From assembly GCA_001485605.1 (NCBI GenBank), contig FAON01000004.1, positions 186,001 through 250,000 on the forward strand: a DNA stretch of 64,000 bases, in the 5' to 3' direction. This stretch comes from Candidatus Kryptobacter tengchongensis (GTDB taxonomy: Bacteria > Bacteroidota > Ignavibacteria > Kryptoniales > Kryptoniaceae). The notes beneath the pieces were generated by a model, which was not told where the DNA came from, searched no databases, and was given only the letters and a program-made list of their open reading frames with translations. Both the position numbers and the translations under genes were made by a program. Numbering within the stretch: the first letter of the stretch is position 1; each line of letters begins with the position of its first letter. Below, piece after piece: positions 57,277 through 64,000 of this stretch.

Positions 57277-57663
57277 TCAATCCTCAGCTTGTTTTTGGTT
57301 GTGATTTAACGGTTCAATTTTCAAATTTTTCATCAATTCGGGTTTAAATTTCTCATCCTTGATCAAAAGAGTTTCAATAACTTTACCCTCAAGCAAATGC
57401 TCATTTATAATTTTTTCTATATCCTCCTCCCTTACACCTCCGTACCAAACCGCTTCTGGATAGATCACAAGGCTTATACCATACTCACACGCATCAAGAC
57501 AACCTGCAGAATTAACCCTGACAAATTTACTTAAACCAAGTTCAGCAATCCTTTTTTTAAATTTATCCCTTAATTCCTCCGCACCTTTCCCACCGCATGA
57601 GCCTTTTGGATGCTCTGGCGGACGAATGTTTGTGCAGATGAAAATATGTTTTTTAAATCTCAC
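57277..57663 (-). CDS. Thioredoxin-like [2Fe-2S] ferredoxin
   Basis: The 128-residue protein fits the thioredoxin-like ferredoxin family: CTNIRPPEHPKGSC gives Cys-x12-Cys near the start and GCLDAC gives Cys-x3-Cys near residue 57. It is an electron carrier of uncertain partner. The start is GTG at 57663, after an AAAACAAA element. It has a 25-residue C-terminal extension without obvious motifs. Confidence 0.9.
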   Translation of the reverse strand: MRFKKHIFICTNIRPPEHPKGSCGGKGAEELRDKFKKRIAELGLSKFVRVNSAGCLDACEYGISLVIYPEAVWYGGVREEDIEKIINEHLLEGKVIETLLIKDEKFKPELMKNLKIEPLNHNQKQAED

Positions 57664-57682
57664 CTTTACCCAAAATTTTGTT

Positions 57683-57937
57683 TTAACTCCTTCTCAAGTC
57701 AATTAACAAAACAACATCTCCAGATCTTGTTCCCCTGCTTGCAAATGTCTCGTCATTTTTATATTCAAATCCACGGGTCAAATTGAAAAGCACAAAACTA
57801 TCAACATCGGTTTCACCTTGATAAATTTCACTTACAAACCTTTTCATCATCTCCCCCACTTGAAGTTCATCATCAATCTCATATCTGAAAATTTCACCCG
57901 AGAAACCTTTTCCAACTGCAAGTGTTATTTTAGTCAT
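57683..57937 (-). CDS. Ubiquitin-like beta-grasp protein, 84 residues
   Basis: I know no exact family. The order of strands (KITLAVGKGFSGEIFRYEID, a helix VGEMMKRFVSEIY, then SFVLFNLTRGF and the final SGDVVLLIDL) is that of a ubiquitin/YukD-like beta-grasp fold. It ends RRS with no di-Gly, so it is probably not a conjugated tag. Start ATG 57937 overlaps the ferredoxin stop (TGATG), so the two are coupled. Confidence 0.68.
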   Translation of the reverse strand: MTKITLAVGKGFSGEIFRYEIDDELQVGEMMKRFVSEIYQGETDVDSFVLFNLTRGFEYKNDETFASRGTRSGDVVLLIDLRRS

Positions 57938-58224
57938 CACCAGTAAGATGTTGTGATTTTAACATCTCCATAAATTCTCGTTGAACATGCAAGCCGTTCA
58001 TTCTCGGAAAATCTTTTCTCCGCCATCAATTTTCTTTCATCAGGCTCTGGTTCTGATAAATTCTCAATTCCATGAATCACAGTAATACGACAATGCCCGC
58101 AGATTTTTTCGCCTCCACAAGATTCTGCAAGCGGAATAGAGTTTTTCATAGCGACTTCAAATATCGTTTCACCGAAATCGCAAGTTATTTTAATTCCTAA
58201 GCCGTGAAAATTTATAACGGGCAT
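57937..58224 (-). CDS. [2Fe-2S] ferredoxin, plant/adrenodoxin-like fold
   Basis: The 95-residue protein has the ligands CGGEKICGHC (Cys-x5-Cys-x2-Cys near residue 36) and a distal Cys in LACSTRI, matching the ferredoxin domain of chloroplast/Fdx type. It is a soluble one-electron carrier. Its TGA overlaps the next gene's ATG. It is separated from the methyltransferase-like gene by 48 bases. Confidence 0.9.
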   Translation of the reverse strand: MPVINFHGLGIKITCDFGETIFEVAMKNSIPLAESCGGEKICGHCRITVIHGIENLSEPEPDERKLMAEKRFSENERLACSTRIYGDVKITTSYW

Positions 58225-58272
58225 AAACTTTAAATCTCTTTACATTTCAATTTACTTAAAAAGCAGAAATAA

Positions 58273-59004
58273 TCAAAGATTTTTCTTTTTCATTGCAACC
58301 ACAGCGACATAACCCATCCACTTATCTCCGCCCTGATCAAGGAAAACGCTCACTTCATGTTTGAACCTTTTAACTTCTTTGAATTCATCCTTCGTGAATT
58401 TTATCTCTTTTAATGAGGTTTGAATTATCTTCTTAAACTTTGAATAATAATTTACGAGTTCTTTGCTTATATCTTGAACAAATACTGGCTCAAATCCATA
58501 ATTTTTTAATATTTTTAGTTTTTCATCAAGCGTCTCAATGCCACCGCCTTCAACATACCATGCATCCTGCACATAGGTTGGCACAGGTTTCTTCTTCCAG
58601 TAAAAATCAGCAATTCCGATGAAAGAACCATCTTTCAAAACTCTGTAAAATTCTTTCAATATCTGGCTCTTTTTATACTGGCTCAAAATCCCTTCTGTTA
58701 TTATCAAATCAAAGGTCTCATTTTCAAAGTCAAGTGAAACTGGGCTCATAACTTTAACCTTTACGATATCTTCAAGTCCATAGTTTGCTATTTCACTTTT
58801 TGCCGAGATAACTATATGTGGCAATTCATGTATGCCGTAAACATTGCACTTGAAATTTTTCGCTATATAAACAACGCTATCTTGCAAATTAACACTTGCA
58901 ACAAGAACATTCATCCCCTTTTTTATCTCAATCTTTGAGCATAGAAGTTTTGTTGTTTCCGTTCCCCCAAGTGTTGGGAGTTTGATTTCTTTGCCGTGTT
59001 CCAT
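58273..59004 (-). CDS. Methyltransferase-like protein with degenerate SAM motif
   Basis: The 243-residue protein aligns with class I methyltransferases: the DLIITEGILSQY and FYRVLKDGSFIGIADF strands and the YGFEPVFV end are intact. Motif I reads VLVASVNLQDSVVYIA in place of VLDxGxGxG, so the glycine-rich SAM loop is lost. It may bind SAM poorly or have a non-enzymatic role. It follows the UvrD helicase gene by 17 bases. Confidence 0.75.
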   Translation of the reverse strand: MEHGKEIKLPTLGGTETTKLLCSKIEIKKGMNVLVASVNLQDSVVYIAKNFKCNVYGIHELPHIVISAKSEIANYGLEDIVKVKVMSPVSLDFENETFDLIITEGILSQYKKSQILKEFYRVLKDGSFIGIADFYWKKKPVPTYVQDAWYVEGGGIETLDEKLKILKNYGFEPVFVQDISKELVNYYSKFKKIIQTSLKEIKFTKDEFKEVKRFKHEVSVFLDQGGDKWMGYVAVVAMKKKNL

Positions 59005-59021
59005 CGTTCAGGTGCTAATTT

Positions 59022-61172
59022 TTACAAGGTTATAACTTTCAAATTTGCATACTTCAAGAGTAAAAGCTTTCTCCCAAAGTTCTCAAAATCAACGAGAACA
59101 CGGGTGTTATCACCATACCCAGATATTTCCCTCACAATCCCGATTCCAAAAATTTCATGCTCAACAAGTAATCCAACTGAGAGATTTAAAGCCTGTGATC
59201 TAACTCTTGAAGTTTCATAGATTCTTGCTCTTCTGTCGTCATTTGAAGTGTGTTGAATAACAAGTTCAATTGGGATTTCGTCAAGGAACCTTGATCTTCG
59301 CTGTTCAAACATATTTCCAGCCTTCATTCTTCTTTTAGCATAAGACAGATAAAGTTTTTTCATTGCTCGTGTCATTCCGACATAAAATAATCTTCGTTCC
59401 TCTTCAAGTTCTTTTATGTTATAAAACGAGCTCACAATTGGGAAAAGTCCCTCTTCCAGTCCAGTTATAAAAACAACGGGAAACTCAAGCCCTTTGACGC
59501 TGTGAAGTGTCATCAAAGTTACAGCGTCTCTTTTATTCTCCCATGTGTCAATATCCGAAACGAGAGAGACCTCCTCAAGAAACTTTTCAAGTGTGCCATC
59601 CTCGGGATTTTCATTTGAAAATTCAGTTATCGCTGATAAAAACTCCTCTATATTTTCAATCCTTTGCTGTGCTTCTGGCGTTCCTTCCTGCTTGTAGTAT
59701 CTTATGAGACCAATATCATCTACAAGAGCTCTTGCAAGCTCACCAGCGCTTATTTTATCCTTCAAATCAATGTATTTTTGAATTAAGATACAAAAATTAT
59801 AAACACCCCTTCTTGCTCTCTCGGTCAACCCAGGGATTGCGTATAATTTGCACATTGCCTCAAAAAGCGATAGTCCCTTTGCATTTGCAAAAGCTCTGAT
59901 CCGTTCTATTGTGATATCACCTATGCCACGATTTGGAAAATTAACTATTCTGAGTAAACTCTCGTCATCTTTTGGATTTACAATAACTTTAAGATAAGCA
60001 AGTAAATCTTTAACCTCTTTTCTTTTGTAAAATGCGACGCTACCGACAATTGTATACGGGAAGCCTTCACGGCGAAGTTCATCCTCAAACAATCTTGACT
60101 GCGCATTTGTCCTGTAAAGAATTACGAAATCACGAAGATTATATTTATTTTTGCGAATTTCCTCTTTAATGAAATGAACGACTTTTTCAGCCTCATCTTT
60201 ATCATCTTTGCATTCAAGCACAACAATTGGATCCCCTTCACTGTTTTCCGTCCACAAATTTTTAAGTATTTGCTCGGTGTTGTTTTTTATGACGGAATCA
60301 GCTGCACGAAGTATTTTCTTAGTTGAGCGATAATTTTGCTCAAGCTTGAAGATTTTACATTCTGGGAAATCATTTTTGAAGTCAAGTATATTTCTTATCT
60401 CAGCTCCACGCCAGGAATATATGCTCTGTGCATCATCCCCAATGACACATAAATTTCGGTGCCTTGCGGAAAGCATTTTCAAAAGAACATATTGAACACG
60501 ATTAGTGTCCTGATATTCATCAACAAGTATATATTTAAATTTAGTCTGATATTTTTCAAGAACATCGGGATGTGTTTCAAAAAGCTCAACAGATTTTATA
60601 AGAAGATCATCAAAGTCCATTGCATTTCTTTGAAAAAGCGATTGTTGATAAGCCTTGTAAATTTGCGCAATTTTAACATCAAATTGATTCTCCGCAAGCG
60701 TCAAAAAGACTTCCGGAGTAATAAGAGCGTTTTTTATATTGCTTATCTTTGCCTGCGCAAGAGATGGATTTACATTATCCTCAGAAAAATTGAGTTCCTT
60801 TATCACATTTCTTATCAAGCTCAAACTATCATCTTGATCGTAAATTGTGAAACTTTTTGTATAACCAAGTTTTTCAGCTTCTTGTCTCAAAATCTTTGCA
60901 AAGACGGAATGGAAAGTTCCAATTGTAACATTTTTTGCGATGTCCCCAACAAGTTGGATAGCTCGTTCCTTCATTTCATTAGCTGCCTTATTCGTAAATG
61001 TCAAAGCAAGTATCTCCCACGGTTTAACACCAAGAGATAAAAGATATGCAATTTTATAGGTTAGAACCCTTGTCTTCCCGCTTCCTGGTCCTGCGAGTAT
61101 CAAAACAGGTCCATTTACCCACTTTACAGCTTCCCTTTGCTCTTTATTAAGGTCCTTCAAAAAATCCCTCAT
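59022..61172 (-). CDS. pcrA: UvrD/PcrA-type ATP-dependent DNA helicase
   Basis: The 716-residue SF1A helicase has Walker A AGPGSGKT near residue 28, motif II VDEYQDTN, the QNYRSTKKILRAA motif IV region, TLHSVKGLEFPVVF (motif V) and VGMTRAMKKLYLSYA (motif VI). It unwinds DNA in repair and replication-fork processing. Length and C-terminal tail favour PcrA/UvrD over Rep; the symbol is tentative. Confidence 0.93.
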   Translation of the reverse strand: MRDFLKDLNKEQREAVKWVNGPVLILAGPGSGKTRVLTYKIAYLLSLGVKPWEILALTFTNKAANEMKERAIQLVGDIAKNVTIGTFHSVFAKILRQEAEKLGYTKSFTIYDQDDSLSLIRNVIKELNFSEDNVNPSLAQAKISNIKNALITPEVFLTLAENQFDVKIAQIYKAYQQSLFQRNAMDFDDLLIKSVELFETHPDVLEKYQTKFKYILVDEYQDTNRVQYVLLKMLSARHRNLCVIGDDAQSIYSWRGAEIRNILDFKNDFPECKIFKLEQNYRSTKKILRAADSVIKNNTEQILKNLWTENSEGDPIVVLECKDDKDEAEKVVHFIKEEIRKNKYNLRDFVILYRTNAQSRLFEDELRREGFPYTIVGSVAFYKRKEVKDLLAYLKVIVNPKDDESLLRIVNFPNRGIGDITIERIRAFANAKGLSLFEAMCKLYAIPGLTERARRGVYNFCILIQKYIDLKDKISAGELARALVDDIGLIRYYKQEGTPEAQQRIENIEEFLSAITEFSNENPEDGTLEKFLEEVSLVSDIDTWENKRDAVTLMTLHSVKGLEFPVVFITGLEEGLFPIVSSFYNIKELEEERRLFYVGMTRAMKKLYLSYAKRRMKAGNMFEQRRSRFLDEIPIELVIQHTSNDDRRARIYETSRVRSQALNLSVGLLVEHEIFGIGIVREISGYGDNTRVLVDFENFGRKLLLLKYANLKVITL

Positions 61173-61186
61173 TTAAAAGATTGAAA

Positions 61187-62110
61187 TTACTTCAAAAATT
61201 CTTTAACTGTTTTCGCAATTCCTTTAGGGTCAAGTCCATATTTCTCATAAAGTTCCTTTGGGCTTCCAGATTCACCAAATTTTCTTATCCCAATTCTTTT
61301 CACCTTAACGGGATAATTTTCACCGAGAATCTCCATCACTGCTGAACCAAGCCCACCGACGATGTTATGATCCTCAACTGTAACGATTTTACCCGTTTCA
61401 ATTGCGCATTTTATTATAAGTTCTTCATCTATTGGCTTAATAGTATGAATGTTAACGACCCTTGCGCTTATTCCTTCCTTTTCAAGCTCTTCTGCAGCAA
61501 TCAGAGAATTAAATACAACGCCTCCAGTTGCAAAAATTGTAACATCTTTACCATCTTTTAAAATAACACCTTTACCGAATTGAAATCTATAATTAGCTTG
61601 ATTAACCACCTCAAGAGGTTGTCTTGTTAAACGCAAGAACACGGGACCTTGATGCAATGCAATATATTCAACAGCTTGCTTTGTTTCAATATCATCGCAA
61701 GGCTGAACCACTGCGACATTTGGCAATGCTCTCATAAGTGCGATGTCCTCAAGCCCCATCTGACTATAACCATCCTCTCCTATTCCGATCCCAGCGTGAG
61801 TTCCAACAAGCTTGACATTTGCATTCGTATAAGCGACCGAGATCCTTATTGTTTCATATCTTCCAATTAAAAAACACGCAAAACTACATGCAAATGGAAT
61901 TTTACCAGCGAGCGCAAGCCCAGCGGCTGTTCCAATCATATTTTGTTCCGCAATTCCCATTTCAAAAAATCTATGTGGGAACTTCTTTGCAAACTTAATT
62001 GACATAGTTGATTTAGAAAGGTCAGCATCAAGAACAACTATATCGGGGATTTTTTCGCCAAGTTCTTCAAGTGCTTCACCAAAAGAGACGCGGGTTGCTT
62101 TGGCTGGCAT
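61187..62110 (-). CDS. Transketolase C-terminal subunit
   Basis: The 307-residue protein carries the pyrimidine-binding domain (FFEMGIAEQNMIGTAAGLALAG) and the transketolase C-terminal domain (GKIVTVEDHNIVGGLGSA). With the gene upstream it forms a split transketolase, as common in thermophiles and archaea. It would swap two-carbon units between sugar phosphates. Its ATG overlaps the partner's stop by 1 base. Confidence 0.93.
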   Translation of the reverse strand: MPAKATRVSFGEALEELGEKIPDIVVLDADLSKSTMSIKFAKKFPHRFFEMGIAEQNMIGTAAGLALAGKIPFACSFACFLIGRYETIRISVAYTNANVKLVGTHAGIGIGEDGYSQMGLEDIALMRALPNVAVVQPCDDIETKQAVEYIALHQGPVFLRLTRQPLEVVNQANYRFQFGKGVILKDGKDVTIFATGGVVFNSLIAAEELEKEGISARVVNIHTIKPIDEELIIKCAIETGKIVTVEDHNIVGGLGSAVMEILGENYPVKVKRIGIRKFGESGSPKELYEKYGLDPKGIAKTVKEFLK

Positions 62111-62967
62111 TATTTCGCCTCCATCTTTTGTGATAAAAGTTCGTTAAGCTGTTCTTCAAGTTCTGCAAGTGCAAGTTTCGCCTCCTCATCATTCGGAGCT
62201 TTCCCATGCCATTCGTGATTATCTTCCATAAATGAAACACCTTTCCCTTTAACGGTGTGAGCAACTATGAAAGTAGGCTTTCCTTTCACAAGTTCAGCTT
62301 CGTCAAGAGCGGTTAAAATTTGCTCAAAATCGTGCCCATCAATCTCAATCACATTCCAGTTGAATGCTCTCAACTTATCAACAAGTGGTTCAATATCCAT
62401 TACATCTTTTACATAACCATCAATTTGACCTTTGTTATAATCAACGATAGCGCAAAGATTATCAAGTTTAAATTTTGGAGCTGACATTATGGCTTCCCAA
62501 ACTTGTCCTTCCTGCATTTCCCCATCTCCGAGCAAGCAATATACACGATAATTTTTTCCATCAATTTTCCCAGCAAGCGCTATTCCCTGGGCAATTGACA
62601 AACCTTGTCCAAGTGAACCCGTTGACGCTTCCACATAAGGGAGGTCAAGCCGTGATGGATGCCCCTGAAGTCGCGAATTTATCTTTCTTAAAGTGAAAAG
62701 CTCATCATAAGGTATGACTCCTCTGTGAGCCAAAACTGCATAAAGCGCTGGGACACCATGACCTTTAGATAAGATGAAACGATCTCTATCGGGGTCAAGT
62801 GCGTTTTCAGGTGTTCTTTTTATCTTTTCCCAGAAAAGGGCAACGAGAATTTCAACACATGAAAGCGAACCCCCAGAATGACCAGAACCAGCTTTGTTTA
62901 GCATTTTTATTATATCAATTCGTATTTTCGTCGCTATGACTTTAAGGTCAAGAATTGAATTTTGCAT
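62110..62967 (-). CDS. Transketolase N-terminal subunit
   Basis: The 285-residue protein has the thiamine diphosphate site LLGDGEMQEGQVWEA...VDYN, plus GHSGGSLSCVEI and SKGHGVPALYAVLA. It pairs with the C-terminal half to make the active site at their interface. AAAGGAG lies 8 bases before the ATG, and a sigma70-like promoter lies further upstream. Confidence 0.94.
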   Translation of the reverse strand: MQNSILDLKVIATKIRIDIIKMLNKAGSGHSGGSLSCVEILVALFWEKIKRTPENALDPDRDRFILSKGHGVPALYAVLAHRGVIPYDELFTLRKINSRLQGHPSRLDLPYVEASTGSLGQGLSIAQGIALAGKIDGKNYRVYCLLGDGEMQEGQVWEAIMSAPKFKLDNLCAIVDYNKGQIDGYVKDVMDIEPLVDKLRAFNWNVIEIDGHDFEQILTALDEAELVKGKPTFIVAHTVKGKGVSFMEDNHEWHGKAPNDEEAKLALAELEEQLNELLSQKMEAK

Positions 62968-63008
62968 TCATCTTCTCCTTTTATTTTAAGCAAGGTTTAG
63001 CACCCGAA

Positions 63009-63037
63009 AATATAAAAATTTCAACCTTAAAAAACAA
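63009..63037 (-). promoter_or_regulatory. Sigma70-like promoter for split transketolase
   Basis: On the minus strand, TTGTTT (63032-63037), a 17-base spacer and TATATT (63009-63014) lie about 42 bases before the start. Confidence 0.6.
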
Positions 63038-63090
63038 TTGCTATTTTATTAACGCAGTAGATTCAACAAGTTAAAAAATTAAAAAGAAAC

Positions 63091-63115
63091 CTGTGGGCTT
63101 GAAATAAACCCACAG
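63091..63115 (-). terminator. Intrinsic terminator of pnp
   Basis: CTGTGGG and CCCACAG form a 7-bp stem, and on the minus strand the tail reads TTTCTTTTTAATTTTTT, just after the pnp stop codon. Confidence 0.85.
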
Positions 63116-63118
63116 ATT

Positions 63119-64000
63119 TCATCTTCTAACTCTGGTAGCAGAGGCAGGTTGAGTTTGATGAGTGCTGCGAGTGGTTTGGCTTTGCTGTTCCGACTTGGGG
63201 ATAAGAGATTTCCGACTCAATGTGAATCTTCCCATATCATCAACCGTCAATATCTGAACTTCAATTTCATCACCAACCTTCAATACATCTGAGACCTTTT
63301 CAATTCTTTTATGATCAATTTCCGAAATGTGAAGCAGTCCAATTTTACCAGGCAAAATTTCCACAAATGCGCCGAAATCGGCGATCTTACGGACTATTCC
63401 TTTGTAAACTTTTCCAACCTCAGGGACCTCCGCAAGTTGCTCAACCATTTGCTTTGCCTTTTCACATGCCTCTTTAGATGGACCACTTATCCAAACGAGA
63501 CCATCGTTTTCAATGAAAACTTCAGCACCAAATTCTTGTTTCATCATTTTGATATTTTTACCTGCTGGACCAATCACCCACCCTATCATTTCAACTGGGA
63601 TTCGCGTTGTCATCAATCTTGGAGCATAGGGAGAAATTTCAGAACGCGGACCTGGGATCGTTTGCTCAAGGATATCAAGAATTTTCATCCTCGCCTCTTT
63701 CGCCTGTTCAAGTGCCCGTTCAAAAATATCGTAACTTATGCCACTTATCTTTATGTCCATCTGAAATGCGGTAATTCCATCACGAGTACCTGCAACCTTA
63801 AAATCCATATCACCAAGTTTATCTTCATTACCAAGTATATCAGTTAAAATTGCAACCTCATCACCTTCTTTAACAAGACCCATAGCGATCCCAGCAACAT
63901 GTTTTTTAAGCGGAATTCCACCATCCATCAAGGCAAGCGTCCCTGAGCAAACAGTAGCCATTGAAGATGAACCGTTTGACTCAAGAATGTCAGAAACAAC
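63119..64000 (-). CDS. pnp: Polyribonucleotide nucleotidyltransferase, 5' end outside window
   Basis: The minus frame stays open to base 64000, giving 293 residues of the C-terminal part; the N-terminal two fifths or more is missing. Visible are the end of the second RNase PH domain ([42 protein letters not shown]), the KH domain ([17 protein letters not shown]) and the S1 domain ([31 protein letters not shown]), ending in a Gln/Thr-rich tail. It degrades RNA 3' to 5' with phosphate. A terminator follows the stop. Confidence 0.96.
   Translation of the reverse strand, partial: VVSDILESNGSSSMATVCSGTLALMDGGIPLKKHVAGIAMGLVKEGDEVAILTDILGNEDKLGDMDFKVAGTRDGITAFQMDIKISGISYDIFERALEQAKEARMKILDILEQTIPGPRSEISPYAPRLMTTRIPVEMIGWVIGPAGKNIKMMKQEFGAEVFIENDGLVWISGPSKEACEKAKQMVEQLAEVPEVGKVYKGIVRKIADFGAFVEILPGKIGLLHISEIDHKRIEKVSDVLKVGDEIEVQILTVDDMGRFTLSRKSLIPKSEQQSQTTRSTHQTQPASATRVRR

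Noticed and set aside
60459-61040. 193-codon plus-strand open frame opposite the helicase gene
   Set aside because: It lies wholly antisense to conserved helicase motifs, is rich in Phe, Ile, Lys and Asn as expected from reversed AT-rich coding, and has no ribosome binding site.
63311-63847. 178-codon plus-strand open frame opposite pnp
   Set aside because: Antisense to KH and S1 domain sequence; composition typical of a shadow frame.

Overview
The window looks like a chromosomal segment from an AT-rich bacterium of the Bacteroidota/Chlorobiota/Ignavibacteriota side of the FCB group. A 'Candidatus Kryptonia'-type thermophile is my best guess, but this is inference. Supporting signs are a type IX secretion C-terminal sorting domain (NYPNPFNP) on a multiheme cytochrome, menaquinone synthesis by the futalosine route (MqnD), a split cytochrome b with membrane-anchored multiheme cytochromes in place of cytochrome c1, lysine/glutamate-rich proteins and a split transketolase. 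I saw no rRNA, tRNA, CRISPR array, insertion sequence or prophage gene. Almost all sequence is coding, and no gene-free stretch exceeds about 215 bases.

Layout. 1-10.4 kb (minus strand) is an envelope block: a truncated DUF2279 protein, a Yip1-like membrane protein, a MoxR ATPase, three tandem M16 peptidases (one non-catalytic) and three periplasmic SurA/PpiD-like foldases. 10.4-17.6 kb (minus) holds serS, a type II restriction-modification pair, an RmlD-like reductase, a PfkB kinase, purE, an alpha/beta hydrolase and an MFS exporter. 17.7-26.9 kb is mixed: a repeat-rich coiled-coil protein, DUF309, a metallo-beta-lactamase-fold hydrolase, a UreH-like membrane protein, an ABC-2 permease, a bactofilin-like/beta-barrel fusion, a MerR regulator, an acyl-CoA carboxylase beta subunit, a glycosyltransferase and a small Cys protein.

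27-43 kb (minus) is one continuous respiratory island. It has a menaquinol:cytochrome c reductase (Rieske, cytochrome b N and C halves, octaheme cytochrome), an Rrf2 Fe-S regulator, a ferredoxin, ATP synthase beta and epsilon, and an aa3-type oxidase set (cupredoxin, CoxB, CtaD, CtaA, CtaB, two subunits III, subunit IV, SCO1, DUF420 and a small CxxC protein). Together these would move electrons from menaquinol to oxygen and couple that to ATP synthesis.

43-64 kb carries a divergent HisA-like protein, a homocysteine methyltransferase/MTHFR fusion and a pyrimidine-nucleoside phosphorylase on plus. On minus are a nonaheme T9SS cytochrome, tgt, an overlooked 58-residue membrane protein, a LolD-like ATPase, icd and a HIT protein. 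Then come a plus-strand glycosyltransferase and another minus block: anmK, mqnD, nth, two [2Fe-2S] ferredoxins flanking a ubiquitin-like protein, a methyltransferase-like protein with a degenerate SAM motif, a UvrD/PcrA helicase, split transketolase and a 5'-truncated pnp.

Promoters read well as sigma70-like (TTGAnn, 16-17 bp, TAnAAT/TATATT). Start sites fall into two classes: some have a clear Shine-Dalgarno sequence, while many instead have an AAAACAAA element shortly upstream. That second class, and a shared palindrome downstream of the promoters of the reductase and oxidase operons, are the most interesting signals I found.
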